Of a stretch of 64,000 bases of DNA, positions 46,401-57,099 are shown piece after piece. Each line of letters begins with the position of its first letter. Positions within the stretch are counted from its first letter, which is position 1. The stretch is from Shewanella schlegeliana. GTDB taxonomy: Bacteria > Pseudomonadota > Gammaproteobacteria > Enterobacterales > Shewanellaceae. A program made the translations under genes and the position numbers. The notes under the pieces are model-generated. The model had not been told where the DNA came from. It did no database searches and saw only the letters and a list, made by a program, of their open reading frames with translations. The stretch is taken from positions 62,001 to 126,000 of the forward strand of contig NZ_JAESVD010000002.1 of NCBI RefSeq assembly GCF_016765635.1, written 5' to 3'.

Positions 46401-47870
46401 CTTGTGTCGGTCAAACTGGTTTCTGAACCTGGTGTCGGTACGATTGCCACTGGCGTAGCCAAAGCTTACGCCGATATGATCACCGTATCTGGTTACGATG
46501 GCGGTACGGGTGCAAGCCCAATCACTTCGGTAAAGTATGCAGGTAGCCCATGGGAGCTTGGACTTGCCGAAGTTCATCAATCATTAGTTGCCAATGGCTT
46601 ACGTCATAAAATCAGGCTGCAAGTTGATGGCGGCTTAAAAACGGGTAAAGACGTTATCAAGGCCGCGCTACTTGGCGCCGAGAGCTTTGGCTTTGGAACC
46701 GTACCTATGATTGCACTCGGTTGTAAGTACCTACGTATTTGCCATCTAAATAACTGTGCCACAGGTGTTGCCACCCAAAACCAAACCCTACGTAATGAAC
46801 ATTATCACGGCCTACCAGAGCGGGTGATGACCTACTTCGAGTTTGTTGCTCAAGAGATCCGTGAGCAGATGGCAGCCCTTGGCGTTACCGAGTTTGAGCA
46901 GTTGATCGGTCGAAGCGACTGGTTAGCGGCCATCGAAGGTGAAACGGCTAAGCAGCAAAGCCTCGACTTAACACCAATCCTGTATCGCCCTGAGGTACCA
47001 GAAAACTCAGCTGTCACTTGGCGTGAAATCAATCAGCCATCAGACAAAGGCCTGTTGAACCAACGCCTCGTAGAGGACTGCAAAGAAGCCGTCAAAGCGG
47101 GTGAGTCGATTTGTGAGATGTTTAATATCAACAATACCGACCGCTCTGTGGGGGCTAGCCTTTCAGGTTTCATCGCCACTCATGCAGGCCGCGACGGTGC
47201 AAAGGCGCCTATCACCTTGAAGTTTAACGGTAGTGCCGGCCAAAGCTTTGGTGTATGGAACGCCCCGGGTCTTGAGTTAATGCTCTGTGGTGATGCCAAC
47301 GACTATGTGGGTAAAGGCATGTCTGGCGGTAAGATCTGTGTCTACCCACCACTAGGAAGTCCGTTTAGGAGTGAACGCTCCTCTATTTTAGGTAACACCT
47401 GTTTATATGGTGCCTCTGGCGGCAAACTATTCGCATCGGGTAAAGCTGGTGAGCGTTTTGCCGTACGTAACTCAGGAGCCATCGCCGTTGTTGAGGGCTT
47501 AGGTGATAACGGCTGTGAATATATGACAGGCGGTATTGTTGTGGTGCTAGGGAAGACAGGGGTTAACTTTGGTGCAGGCATGACAGGTGGTTTTGCTTAC
47601 GTATTTGACCAATTTGGCCGCTTCAATCGCCGCGTCAATACCGAGATGGTCGATACCCATAAAGTCCAATCGCCGATCCAACAGCAACATCTACGTGACT
47701 TGATTGAACAACATGTCAAAGAGACCAACAGCGAGCATGCCAAGATGATCTTAAGCGACTTTGAGAACTGGCTAGATTGCTTCATCTTAGTAAAACCCAA
47801 AAATGTTGAGCTAAGCGATCTGTTGAAGTTAGAACAATCTAAACCTGCAATAGCAGTTAGAGCGGGGTAA
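43422..47870 (+). CDS. gltB: Glutamate synthase (NADPH) large subunit
   Basis: 1482 residues. With GltD it makes two glutamates from glutamine and 2-oxoglutarate. The start is the ATG at 43422, with AGGGAG seven bases upstream; the open frame begins at a TTG ten codons earlier. The propeptide is short (12 residues) before the catalytic N-terminal cysteine in ERDNCGFGL (Cys13), against about 40 in E. coli. Glutaminase domain to about 400 (CLFHQRFSTNT, NGEINTI, ETGSDSSSLDN), central domain, FMN barrel about 800-1180 (SVKLVSEPGVGTIATGVAKA, GYDGGTGASP, iron-sulphur cysteines CKYLRICHLNNC) and C-terminal beta-helix with repeated G-x-x-G-x-x-x-G (GGKICVYPP, GGIVVVLGKTG). Confidence 0.98.
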   Translation: MSLYHPSFERDNCGFGLIAQMDGEPSHRIVRTAIHGLDRMKHRGGIAADGRTGDGCGLLMQLPVNFFKAIAEENDWHLSRRFAVGMLFLSQDTILASQAKQLIEQELQKETLSVAGWRDVPVNANVLGPIGKASQPQIVQVLINAPIGWREKDLERRLYMARRRVEQQLTHDKDFYVASLSGQVIVYKGLMMPADLPAFYSDLADIRLQSSICLFHQRFSTNTSPKWPLAQPLRYLAHNGEINTITCNRQWARARAYKFTAPLLADLQQAAPFVNETGSDSSSLDNMLDMLLAGGMDLYRAMRLLIPPAWQSNPEMDEELKAFYDFNSMHMEPWDGPAGIVMTNGRHAACAVDRNGLRPSRYVITKDRILTLGSEVGIWDYGPDEVIEKGRVGPGELLVLDTLNGQLYSSFEIDNDLKRRHPYKEWMAKNSKVLKPAEDFGPGEQGKREFDDAQLLQYQKQFGYSREELEQVIWVLAQKGEEATGSMGDDTPMAVLSKKSRTIYDYFRQKFAQVTNPPIDPLREKHVMSLTTCAGREQNLFNETTGHAYRVMFNSPVLLFSDFNQLMALDSTYYRANTVDLNYDLSEGLEAAVKRICDEAERLARSGTTLLVLSDRATAKSKQVIPAAMAVGAVQQVLVNNSLRCDTNIIVETASARDPHHFAVLLGFGATAIYPYLVYECIADLAQRNGVENTRDLMLNFRYGIDKGLRKIMSKMGISTVASYRCSQQFEAVGLADEVVELCFNGVISRIQGANFDLIEKDQQILHKSAFRAHQQLPQGGLLKYVEGGEYHCFNPDVVNTLQASLKDQNYQAYKRFAELVDDRPIATLRDLIQVKGELAPVELDKVEAAKTLYPRFDSAAMSIGALSPEAHEALAVAMNRLGGRSNSGEGGEDPRRFGTEGNSAIKQIASGRFGVTAHYLVNAEVLQIKVAQGAKPGEGGQLPGDKVSVEIAALRNARPGVTLISPPPHHDIYSIEDLAQLIFDLKQINPKALVSVKLVSEPGVGTIATGVAKAYADMITVSGYDGGTGASPITSVKYAGSPWELGLAEVHQSLVANGLRHKIRLQVDGGLKTGKDVIKAALLGAESFGFGTVPMIALGCKYLRICHLNNCATGVATQNQTLRNEHYHGLPERVMTYFEFVAQEIREQMAALGVTEFEQLIGRSDWLAAIEGETAKQQSLDLTPILYRPEVPENSAVTWREINQPSDKGLLNQRLVEDCKEAVKAGESICEMFNINNTDRSVGASLSGFIATHAGRDGAKAPITLKFNGSAGQSFGVWNAPGLELMLCGDANDYVGKGMSGGKICVYPPLGSPFRSERSSILGNTCLYGASGGKLFASGKAGERFAVRNSGAIAVVEGLGDNGCEYMTGGIVVVLGKTGVNFGAGMTGGFAYVFDQFGRFNRRVNTEMVDTHKVQSPIQQQHLRDLIEQHVKETNSEHAKMILSDFENWLDCFILVKPKNVELSDLLKLEQSKPAIAVRAG

Positions 47871-49286
<1,416 letters not shown>

Positions 49287-49348
49287 TATTTTAAAGAGGT
49301 TTTTAAGTAGGGGTTTAAAGAAGTTTATAGAAAGTTGTCTGTGATTGT

Positions 49349-49375
49349 GCGCTCCCAATGGAGCGCCTTTTTTTT
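49349..49375 (+). terminator. Terminator of gltBD
   Basis: Perfect 7-bp GC-rich stem GCGCTCC / GGAGCGC, 4-nt loop, then a run of eight or more T, 62 bp past the gltD stop. Confidence 0.9.
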
Positions 49376-49700
49376 GCCTGCTATTTATGCCCCAAGCTTT
49401 ATACCAAACACTATCACCGCAAGCTGAATAACAGCCCAATAACGACTGCGATTCTAAGTCAGTCGCCAGCCCGACAAATCCGATCGACTCGAGTCCAAGC
49501 CTATCCATTTCATAAAGATTACAGTTAAAACTAATTTTTATTGAAATTTTATTTGCGACTCATCTGACCTCTCTGAACAAAATTAAAGCAGCCAATTTCC
49601 CCTTAAATAAACAATAACTTGCATACCACCAGCTCCCTGCATAATTCAGCAAAACAAATCTGTGAAGCCTGTCGCACTTTTCGATAAAGCTTGATCGTTA
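49376..49700. other. Intergenic region after gltBD
   Basis: 325 bp with no convincing gene or repeat. AT-rich towards the bet promoter. Confidence 0.5.
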
Positions 49701-49721
49701 CAACTCTAACCATTAGAGTTG
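49701..49721. repeat. Perfect inverted repeat ahead of the BetI box
   Basis: CAACTCTAA and TTAGAGTTG are perfect 9-bp arms around CCA, six bp before the putative BetI operator. It is too regular to ignore but no regulator is known to me for it; a second operator or part of the promoter are possible. Confidence 0.55.
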
Positions 49722-49727
49722 TTATTA

Positions 49728-49741
49728 ATTGAACGTTCAAT
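49728..49741. promoter_or_regulatory. Putative BetI operator
   Basis: ATTGAACGTTCAAT is a perfect 14-bp palindrome 80 bp before betI, in a wider TTAATTGAACG...CAATCAA context. It agrees with the BetI-type sites of gammaproteobacteria as I recall them. Choline would relieve repression by BetI. Confidence 0.72.
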
Positions 49742-49820
49742 CAACAATAAAAACAACAAAGAATTAATAAAAATAACACTAAAAACAACATTCAATAATG
49801 TACTCAGGAATTTGCTCTTT

Positions 49821-50426
49821 ATGCCGCGCCCGCCAATGAAAACCGTTCGACAACAACAGCTCATCGACGCCACTCTTGTCTCTGTTGAGCGTCACGGCTT
49901 ACACAACACCACCATCAACACTATTAGCGGTTTAGCAGGCTTATCTTCAGGGCTCATCAGTCATTACTTCGGCGGCAAGCAAGGCCTTATTGAAGCCACG
50001 CAAAAGTACCTGCTAGATCAACTTAAGCAAGCGCTGTTGAGCCGCACTACAGGCAGAACACTGTTACCGCTCGAGCGACTGCATGCCATAGTCGAAGCCA
50101 ACTTTACCGAGCTACAACGCTCAAGACCCGCTACTAAGACTTGGTTATGTTTTTGGTCGCAAGCCATGCATGAGCAAGGCCTTGCCAGACTACAGCACAT
50201 CAATAGCCAACGACTTTATAGCAACCTTCTATTCTCTTTCAAAAAACTACTTCCGCAACCTCAAGCCATTACCGCAGCTAAACAAACTGCAGCGATGATC
50301 GATGGCTTCTGGCTACGCAGTGCCTTAAGTCCAACGCCAGAGAAAGAGTTCCAGCAAGCCCAAATTCTATCTAAAGCCTTTATCGAGGCAGTGATCATGC
50401 AGTACGGAGAAACCCGATGTCACTAG
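49821..50426 (+). CDS. betI: TetR-family repressor BetI
   Basis: 201 residues from ATG 49821 ([18 protein letters not shown]), which aligns with E. coli BetI; the open frame continues 34 codons upstream through low-complexity, lysine- and asparagine-rich DNA and is not believed. Helix-turn-helix at about 28-50 ([26 protein letters not shown]). The ligand domain carries family traits [22 protein letters not shown] and [12 protein letters not shown]. It represses the bet genes until choline is present. Overlaps betB by 10 bp; AGGA precedes its start at eleven bases. Confidence 0.95.
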   Translation: MPRPPMKTVRQQQLIDATLVSVERHGLHNTTINTISGLAGLSSGLISHYFGGKQGLIEATQKYLLDQLKQALLSRTTGRTLLPLERLHAIVEANFTELQRSRPATKTWLCFWSQAMHEQGLARLQHINSQRLYSNLLFSFKKLLPQPQAITAAKQTAAMIDGFWLRSALSPTPEKEFQQAQILSKAFIEAVIMQYGETRCH

Positions 50427-51880
50427 TCGTTTACCCCAATTATATCCACGGCAAAGCTCTCAGAAACACCACAGGCGAAACCTTCGAAGTCATCAATCCT
50501 GCCAATGGAGAGGTGAGCTACTTAGTCGAAGTTGCCGATGAAGAAATTCAACAAGCCGCAATCGAAAGCGCAAAAGTTGGTTTTGAAACTTGGTCTAAAA
50601 TGACCGCTATGGAGCGCAGTCGAATCCTGCTTAAAGCCGTGTCTCTACTTCGTGAGCGTAACGACGAGTTAGCCGCCATTGAAGTACAAGACACTGGTAA
50701 GCCTTGGCAAGAAGCCTCGGTAGTCGATGTTGTCACTGGTGCCGACTCTATCGAGTTCTTTGCCAGCCTTGCCCCAAGTATTGAAGGCAATCAGCAAACC
50801 ATAGGCGATGACTTTTACTATACTCGCCGCGAACCTCTAGGCATTTGTGCTGGTATTGGCGCGTGGAACTATCCGTTACAAATCGCTTGCTGGAAATCAG
50901 CTCCTGCTCTAGCTTGCGGTAATGTGATGATCTTTAAGCCATCAGAGGAAACGCCCCTTGGTGCCTTAAAGTTAGCAGAGATCTTCACCGAAGCTGGCGT
51001 GCCAGATGGTGTATTTAACGTGGTTCAAGGCGATGGTCGTGTCGGTGCTTGGCTGACTAACAATGACCAAATAGCAAAAGTGTCATTCACTGGCGAAGTT
51101 GGCACTGGCAAGAAAGTGATGGCCGCTGCGGCAAGTTCACTTAAAGAGGTCACCATGGAGCTAGGGGGCAAGTCGCCCCTTATCATCTTCAACGATGCCG
51201 ATATCGACAATGCAGTTTCTGCCGCCATGTTGGGTAACTTCTACACCCAAGGCGAGATCTGCACTAACGGTACTCGCGTATTCGTGCAAAAAGCCATCTA
51301 TCCGCAATTTATCGAAAAGCTACTGACCCGCACCCAAAACAATATCGTCTGTGGCGATCCAATGGATCCTGAGACTAACTTTGGTGCACTGATCTCAAAG
51401 GCTCACCAAGACAAGGTACTAAGCTACATCGAGATAGGTAAGCAAGAGGGCGCCGAGCTACTCGCCGGTGGTCATGCATTAACACCTGAAAATAGCCCGA
51501 ATGGTTACTTTGTCGCGCCCACCATCTTCGGCAACTGCACCGATGAGATGACACTGAGTAAAGAGGAGATCTTTGGCCCAGTGATGTCAGTGCTACCCTT
51601 TAATGATGAAGAGGAAGTCGTTCGCCGTGCTAACGATACCCAACTAGGATTAGCCGCAGGTGTGTTTACTCAAGACATTAACCGCGCTCACCGAGTTATC
51701 CATCAGATGCAGGCCGGCATTTGCTGGATCAATGCCTATGGCGCCTCCCCTGCCGAGATGCCTGTGGGCGGTTACAAAATGTCAGGGATTGGCCGTGAAA
51801 ACGGCAGCGAAACCCTAAAAGCCTACACTCAAATCAAAGCCGTATACGTGGGTATGCAGCCTCTTGAAAGTCCATTTTAA
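50417..51880 (+). CDS. betB: Betaine aldehyde dehydrogenase
   Basis: 487 residues. Oxidises betaine aldehyde to glycine betaine with NAD(P), the second step in making this osmoprotectant. Catalytic glutamate in [13 protein letters not shown] (about 250) and cysteine in [15 protein letters not shown] (about 283); the cosubstrate loop [13 protein letters not shown] (about 225) and proton-relay [13 protein letters not shown] (about 383) are kept. GGAG seven bases ahead of the ATG supports a start inside the end of betI. Confidence 0.97.
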   Translation: MSLVVYPNYIHGKALRNTTGETFEVINPANGEVSYLVEVADEEIQQAAIESAKVGFETWSKMTAMERSRILLKAVSLLRERNDELAAIEVQDTGKPWQEASVVDVVTGADSIEFFASLAPSIEGNQQTIGDDFYYTRREPLGICAGIGAWNYPLQIACWKSAPALACGNVMIFKPSEETPLGALKLAEIFTEAGVPDGVFNVVQGDGRVGAWLTNNDQIAKVSFTGEVGTGKKVMAAAASSLKEVTMELGGKSPLIIFNDADIDNAVSAAMLGNFYTQGEICTNGTRVFVQKAIYPQFIEKLLTRTQNNIVCGDPMDPETNFGALISKAHQDKVLSYIEIGKQEGAELLAGGHALTPENSPNGYFVAPTIFGNCTDEMTLSKEEIFGPVMSVLPFNDEEEVVRRANDTQLGLAAGVFTQDINRAHRVIHQMQAGICWINAYGASPAEMPVGGYKMSGIGRENGSETLKAYTQIKAVYVGMQPLESPF

Positions 51881-51889
51881 GGAGCCGAC

Positions 51890-53587
51890 ATGACCATAAC
51901 CCATCCACAATACGACTATATTATCGTTGGCGCAGGCAGCGCAGGTTGTGTACTCGCCAACCGCTTATCCGCCGACTCGAATAACCGCGTATTGCTGCTT
52001 GAAACTGGCGGCAGTGACAGGAGCATCTTTATTCAGATGCCCACCGCACTCTCAATCCCGATGAATACCAAGAAGTACGCTTGGCAGTTTGAAACTGAAG
52101 CCGAGCCTTACCTCGATAACCGCCGTATGCATTGTCCACGCGGTAAGGTATTAGGCGGCTCATCATCGATTAATGGCATGGTGTACGTTCGCGGCCATGC
52201 TAGGGACTTCGATGAATGGCAAGAACACGGTGCAAAAAACTGGGATTACGCCCACTGCCTGCCCTACTTCAAAAAAGCCGAAGAGTGGGCATTTGGCGAA
52301 GATGATTATCGCGGTAACGATGGCCCACTTGGGGTCAACAACGGCAACGAGATGAAAAACCCCTTGTATAAAGCCTTTGTCGCCGCGGGTGTCGATGCTG
52401 GTTACTTAGCGACAGACGACTACAATGGTGCCCAGCAAGAGGGCTTTGGCCCGATGCACATGACGGTTAAAAACGGTGTGCGCTGGTCAACATCAAATGC
52501 CTACCTAAGACCTGCGATGAAGCGTGAAAACTTAACCGTTATCACCCACGCTCAGGTGCATAAAGTACTGTTTTCAAGTAAACCCGGTGAGGCTAACAAA
52601 GCCGTGGGTGTGCGCTTTGAGCGCAAAGGTAAAATCTGTGAAGTCAATGCCAGTAAAGAGGTTGTACTGTCTGCAGGCTCTATCGGCTCGCCGCATATTT
52701 TACAACTCTCAGGAATTGGTGCAGCAGAGACCCTTAACAAAGCGGGGATCGAGCAAGTACACGAGCTGCCAGGCGTCGGTGAAAACTTGCAAGATCACCT
52801 CGAGTTCTACTTCCAGTTTAAGTGCCTTAAGCCTATCTCTCTCAACGGTAAACTCGATCCACTCAACAAGCTATTTATCGGTACTCGTTGGATCTTAAAC
52901 AAATCAGGGCTGGGCGCGACCAACCATTTCGAGTCTTGTGGCTTTATTCGCTCAAAGGCGGGTCTTGAATGGCCAGATCTGCAATACCACTTCCTGCCAG
53001 CAGCGATGCGATATGACGGCAAAGAAGCCTTTGCAGGCCATGGCTTCCAAGTGCACATAGGCCACAACAAACCTAAGAGTCGCGGCAGCGTCAAAGTGAT
53101 CTCAAATGATCCAAAAATTGCACCCAGCATTCAGTTTAACTATCTGTCTCATCAAGACGATATCGAAGGTTTCCGTGCCTGCGTTCGCTTAACACGTGAG
53201 ATCATCAATCAACCCGCGCTAGATGAGTACCGCGGCGAAGAAATTCAGCCAGGAACGAGTGTAGAAACCGATGAACAGATAGATAGCTTTGTAAGAAACG
53301 CGGTTGAGAGTGCCTATCATCCCTCTTGCTCATGCAAGATGGGAGAGGATGCCATGGCGGTGGTCGACTCAGAAACAAGAGTGCATGGAATAGAAGGGCT
53401 TAGAGTGGTTGATTCCTCTATTTTCCCCACCATTCCAAACGGCAACCTAAATTCGCCAACCATCATGTTAGCCGAGCGTGCCGCCGACTTGATTTTAGGT
53501 CATACGCCGTTGGCGCCAAGTACTGCCGAAGTGGTCATCAGCCAAGATTGGCAACAGCAGCAAAGGCAGCGACCACCAGCAAGATAA
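51890..53587 (+). CDS. betA: Choline dehydrogenase
   Basis: 565 residues of the GMC oxidoreductase family. Oxidises choline to betaine aldehyde, passing electrons to the membrane respiratory chain. FAD loop [18 protein letters not shown] at about 9-26, GMC signature 1 [20 protein letters not shown] (about 84-103), signature 2 [15 protein letters not shown] (about 263-277), and the catalytic histidine in [12 protein letters not shown] (about 470) and [23 protein letters not shown] precedes the ATG, nine bp after betB. Confidence 0.97.
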   Translation: MTITHPQYDYIIVGAGSAGCVLANRLSADSNNRVLLLETGGSDRSIFIQMPTALSIPMNTKKYAWQFETEAEPYLDNRRMHCPRGKVLGGSSSINGMVYVRGHARDFDEWQEHGAKNWDYAHCLPYFKKAEEWAFGEDDYRGNDGPLGVNNGNEMKNPLYKAFVAAGVDAGYLATDDYNGAQQEGFGPMHMTVKNGVRWSTSNAYLRPAMKRENLTVITHAQVHKVLFSSKPGEANKAVGVRFERKGKICEVNASKEVVLSAGSIGSPHILQLSGIGAAETLNKAGIEQVHELPGVGENLQDHLEFYFQFKCLKPISLNGKLDPLNKLFIGTRWILNKSGLGATNHFESCGFIRSKAGLEWPDLQYHFLPAAMRYDGKEAFAGHGFQVHIGHNKPKSRGSVKVISNDPKIAPSIQFNYLSHQDDIEGFRACVRLTREIINQPALDEYRGEEIQPGTSVETDEQIDSFVRNAVESAYHPSCSCKMGEDAMAVVDSETRVHGIEGLRVVDSSIFPTIPNGNLNSPTIMLAERAADLILGHTPLAPSTAEVVISQDWQQQQRQRPPAR

Positions 53588-53597
53588 ACGCTTTAGC

Positions 53598-53647
53598 TTA
53601 GCCCATGTACTAACGCCTCAGTGACACTGAGACTAAGAGTATGGGCT
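53598..53647. repeat. Stem-loop between betA and the BCCT-like gene
   Basis: Outer arms TAGCCCAT / ATGGGCTA (8 bp, perfect) enclose inner arms CTCAGT / ACTGAG. No T-run follows, so it is not a usual terminator. It may be an mRNA-processing or stability element in a bet transcript. The rest of the 348-bp gap shows nothing else. Confidence 0.45.
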
Positions 53648-53935
53648 AGGCCAAGCCCCTCCACAAACGAGATGAAGATGCTCGGCAATCTACCAGCCGC
53701 TTCTTCAAACTGTTTACGTATAGGTCCAGCCAACCTAAGCCATAGCGGCTAAATGGCATTAACCGCCACGTTTAATTTATCAAACCTTAACTGATGTGAA
53801 AACGGCAATTAAGGCTTGAGGGATTTTTGCGACCAAAATTTGGCTGCTAGCGGGCATAACGACAATAAAAACAAGGACTAAAAGCATGTTTTTTAATGGA
53901 AATTTTTATACTGAAAATAAGCTAGGAGCTCAACT

Positions 53936-55153
53936 ATGACCACTTGGCTAACTATAGGGATATTATTTACGTTCGCCGCCATCGCCTTCGTGATCTACCG
54001 CTGGGGCAACGTCAAGTGCGTGGGTGTCACACCAGTGCGTACCTTTACCTTTATCGCCATCCTGTTTACCTCAGGTTTGGATGTGGGTTTAATCATGTTC
54101 CCGCTAACCGAGTTTGGCGGCTACGCAGACTTAAGCGCGAGCCCTGAGTATGGTTTTACCAATCCCCTGGCAATTGAATTTGGTTTCTGGGCATTCTTAA
54201 TCTGGGCATTTTACTTCTTAACTTGCTTCTATTTTTGTGTGATAGAGCCTAGGGTCAAGTTCTTCGAGATCCCTGTCATTAAGTTCATTAATAACTTAGT
54301 GATTATCGGCACCTGTGCCTTCACCGCTTACCTGCTATTGACCAACTTACCTTGGTATCTGCCAGAGATGGGTGATGGCGAGTCAGTGGTGAGCAGCTTC
54401 TATCTAATTGTGTTCGTGATTATCGCCGCAGCCGTATACTCAAGTACCAGTATTCGCTATGTACGCATTCTGAGCTTAGCCAGCACTTGGTTATTTCTAG
54501 GCTTAATAGTGTTGATGTGGGCCGGCGCATTTATGTCAAAAGAGTCAGGTATAGGTGAGTTCGTTAACACCTTCGCCCTGATCGGTGATTACTTTGGCAA
54601 TATCCATCACTTCGTCCTGCCGATGAATGATTACCATGAGTTCTACCTATTCTGGTGGTTCGCTTGGAGCATCATGATTGGTCAGTTCACCTCACGCTTT
54701 GTGGGCGGCATGAAGACCTACCAAGTACTGATTGCCATGATGGTTTTCCCATCTCTGCCTATCGCGGTGTGGTTTACGGTGCTGTACTACTATAGCGCTA
54801 ATGAAATTGCCACCACAGGCTTCTATAACCTCGCGATGGTGATGGTAGGTATTACCTTCGTGGTTAACTCTCTCGACTCGTTAATTCGTCTCTACACCGA
54901 CAACCTTAACCTTACCGTTGAGCGCTTCGGCAAGACTAAATACATCATTGGCAATCTCGCCTTGATGAGTGGTCTCACCCTGCTGTTCCAGCTGAATTTC
55001 TTAGAGATCCAGTGGGTTGGCGCACTGGCAATCGGTCTGATTTTAGGCTGTTTTGGTTACATCTTAGCGACTAAATACAAGAAGGTTGCAGCCATCGAGC
55101 ACTCACCGACAGAAAACAAAATTGATTTTAGCAAAATTGAATTAGCTAACTAA
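53936..55153 (+). CDS. Short BCCT-like membrane transporter (probable choline/betaine uptake)
   Basis: 405 residues with ten or eleven membrane helices. Two stretches recall the betaine/choline/carnitine transporter family: SGLDVGLIMFPLTEFGG (about 45-61), like the glycine-rich helix 3 motif with 'F.g..E', and EFYLFWWFAWSIMIGQFTSRFVGG (split about 238-262), like the WWxxW helix 8 signature that lines the substrate site. BCCT proteins usually have 500-700 residues and 12 helices, so this one is short at the N-terminus and lacks the long cytosolic C-terminal tail. AGGAG precedes the ATG. Its place after betIBA suggests choline uptake. Family membership was judged by eye; a different permease is possible. 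Confidence 0.6.
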   Translation: MTTWLTIGILFTFAAIAFVIYRWGNVKCVGVTPVRTFTFIAILFTSGLDVGLIMFPLTEFGGYADLSASPEYGFTNPLAIEFGFWAFLIWAFYFLTCFYFCVIEPRVKFFEIPVIKFINNLVIIGTCAFTAYLLLTNLPWYLPEMGDGESVVSSFYLIVFVIIAAAVYSSTSIRYVRILSLASTWLFLGLIVLMWAGAFMSKESGIGEFVNTFALIGDYFGNIHHFVLPMNDYHEFYLFWWFAWSIMIGQFTSRFVGGMKTYQVLIAMMVFPSLPIAVWFTVLYYYSANEIATTGFYNLAMVMVGITFVVNSLDSLIRLYTDNLNLTVERFGKTKYIIGNLALMSGLTLLFQLNFLEIQWVGALAIGLILGCFGYILATKYKKVAAIEHSPTENKIDFSKIELAN

Positions 55154-55168
55154 AAAGAAGAAAGGGAA

Positions 55169-55876
55169 ATGATGAAAACAACAATTAAAAATCTTGCGCT
55201 ACTGGGTCTAATCGCATTGCCAGCAACAGCAATGGCAGGCGTTAGCTCAACAATTAATGCCACCTCAGACTACACCTTTAACGGTGTAAGCCAAACAGAT
55301 AATGGCCCTGCGCTGCAGGCAAGCCTTGATTACGCCGCCGATACTGGTTGGTATGTGGGTACTTGGGCATCGAATGTGGATTACGGCTCAGGTGATGACA
55401 CTTGGCTAGAGCTGGATTTTTACGGCGGCATGTACTTCCAGTTGAGCGAAAGCGTGTCACTGGATGCGGGTGTCGCTTATTACACTTACCACGGTGATTC
55501 GTTCTCAGATGAGTACCAATATCCAGAGGTGTACACTAAATTTGGCTACGGCTCATCGGTTGGCCAATCAGAGCTTAACTTCTGGTATACATGGGATTAC
55601 TTCGGCGTTGATGCGGGTCATTACATCATGATGGCGGCACATACATTTACGATTACTGAAGGCCATGACATCCGCATCAGCTTTGACCGTTCAACATCAA
55701 CAGATGTGAACAAGTGGTCTTGGGATGGCGACAAAGCCTATAACCACTACCGTGCCGAATACATGACCAGCTGGAAAGGTTTCGACTTTAACCTAGCGGT
55801 TGAAGATACCAGCATGGATCTAGATACCGCCGATACTCGTGCTGTACTGTCTGTAGCAAGAACCTTTAACTTCTAA
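55169..55876 (+). CDS. TorF-family (TIGR02001-type) putative outer-membrane porin
   Basis: 235 residues. A signal peptide (MMKTTIKNLALLGLIALPATAMA, given here as residues 1-23) is followed by a sequence of alternating polar and hydrophobic strands rich in aromatic residues, ending in RTFNF with a terminal phenylalanine, the usual end of outer-membrane beta-barrels. INATSDYTFNGVSQT near the start is typical of the Gcw_chp/TorF group. About 12 strands are likely. It lies 15 bp after the BCCT-like gene and before a strong terminator, so the two are co-transcribed. Passage of choline or betaine through the outer membrane is inferred only from context. Confidence 0.82.
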   Translation: MMKTTIKNLALLGLIALPATAMAGVSSTINATSDYTFNGVSQTDNGPALQASLDYAADTGWYVGTWASNVDYGSGDDTWLELDFYGGMYFQLSESVSLDAGVAYYTYHGDSFSDEYQYPEVYTKFGYGSSVGQSELNFWYTWDYFGVDAGHYIMMAAHTFTITEGHDIRISFDRSTSTDVNKWSWDGDKAYNHYRAEYMTSWKGFDFNLAVEDTSMDLDTADTRAVLSVARTFNF

Positions 55877-55925
55877 GCGGATTCACACCCGTCAAGTAAG
55901 TGTAAGCTTGCAGCTAAACTAAATT

Positions 55926-55962
55926 GTGCGGTATAACCCTGAACGTTGTACCGCACTTTTTT
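55926..55962 (+). terminator. Terminator of the bet/BCCT/porin unit
   Basis: Perfect 8-bp stem GTGCGGTA / TACCGCAC with a 15-nt loop, then six T, 50 bp past the porin stop codon. Confidence 0.85.
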
Positions 55963-56040
55963 AATCGCTGCGATGAACAGCAAAACTATTAATTGAAAAC
56001 TTAATAACACTGGCAAAGGCCTTTTAGCTGAGGAATACAG

Positions 56041-56514
56041 ATGGAAAAATATGAACAGCTGCTGATTTCACTGCGCCGAGTGATCCGAGCGATTGACATC
56101 CATTCTCGCCAGCTCAATAAACAATCGGGTCTAACCGGTCCACAGTTAATGGTAATGCACAGTATTGCTCAACTTGAGTCACCGCTGGCTAAAGAGGTCG
56201 CCAATGAAGTCGCCTTAAGCCCGGCCACTGTCACAACGATTATCGATAGATTAGAAAGTCGTCAGTTAGTGATTAGAACTCGCAGCGAAACCGATAAGCG
56301 CAAGGTACACCTATCATTGAGCGAAAGTGGTCAAGCCCTACTCAGTGATTCACCTAAACCACTTCAAGAACACTTCATTACTCGTTATCAAAACCTTGAA
56401 CAGTGGGAGCAAAGCCAGCTGTTATCGTCAGTTGAGCGCATTGCCGCCATGATGGATGCCAATGAGTTAGATGCCGCCCCCGTGTTGTTGGTGGGACAAA
56501 TTCAGGCGGATTAA
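56041..56514 (+). CDS. MarR-family transcriptional regulator
   Basis: 157 residues. Winged helix-turn-helix of the MarR type: LTGPQLMVMHSIAQLESPLAKEVANEVALSPATVTTIIDRLESRQLVIRTRSETDKRKVHLSLSE covers about 30-95 (cited in parts), with the wing motif SETDKRKVHLSLS. Helices for dimerisation flank it. The ligand and targets are unknown. It stands after the terminator of the bet unit and has its own Shine-Dalgarno (GAGGA). It could control the upstream transporter or porin, or act elsewhere; no palindrome near its own start was identified. Confidence 0.88.
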   Translation: MEKYEQLLISLRRVIRAIDIHSRQLNKQSGLTGPQLMVMHSIAQLESPLAKEVANEVALSPATVTTIIDRLESRQLVIRTRSETDKRKVHLSLSESGQALLSDSPKPLQEHFITRYQNLEQWEQSQLLSSVERIAAMMDANELDAAPVLLVGQIQAD

Positions 56515-56575
56515 ACGCTTTAGCCTTACGTCACCTCACTTAGCCATAAAGCAAGTTGTTTTATTGACCTTATGT

Positions 56576-57031
56576 TTAAAGCATTTTGCTCATAAAGCTA
56601 CTGTAAGGATCCTGCTTATAATCGCCAAATGGCTGGCATTCGATAAAACCAAACTGCTCATAGAGCTTACGAGCCGGAATAAAGGCTGCCATAGAGCCAG
56701 TCTCAAGACTGAGTCTTTGATAACCTCGCGCTCTTGCCTCACTGATAATATGTGCCAGAAGCGTTTGTGCGACACCTTGGCGAAGAAAATGGCTCGATGT
56801 GCGCATCGACTTGATTTCGCCATGGCGACTATCAAGCTGTTTTAGTGCACCACAGCCTGCGAGTTCATCTTCGCACCATAGACTCCAAAAGGTAACATCC
56901 TCAGCTTCTAGCCCAGAGACATCTAGTGCATGCACACTTTCAGGCGGGGAGTGCGATGCCATATCTTCATGATGCGCCTTTAATAACGCTAGCACCTGCT
57001 CACTGCACAGTTGCCCTACTTTAATCTGCAT
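56576..57031 (-). CDS. GNAT-family N-acetyltransferase
   Basis: 151 residues. Acetyl-CoA fold is clear: GEIKSMRTSSHFLRQGVAQTLLAHII (about 89-114, in which the loop R-x-x-G-V-A is visible), LSLETGSMAAFIPARKLYEQFGF (about 120-142). The ESVHALDVSGL stretch near residue 32 resembles the YedL/PhnO-like group, which act on small amines or peptides. Substrate unknown. Convergent with the MarR gene, 61 bp apart, and tandem with the GGDEF gene behind it. Confidence 0.82.
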   Translation of the reverse strand: MQIKVGQLCSEQVLALLKAHHEDMASHSPPESVHALDVSGLEAEDVTFWSLWCEDELAGCGALKQLDSRHGEIKSMRTSSHFLRQGVAQTLLAHIISEARARGYQRLSLETGSMAAFIPARKLYEQFGFIECQPFGDYKQDPYSSFMSKML

Positions 57032-57099
57032 TGTTTCTCTAAGTGATAGCTGTTTCGGTCAGTTTATGGAGTTTGAGTTATCTAATATCAACGGCAATA

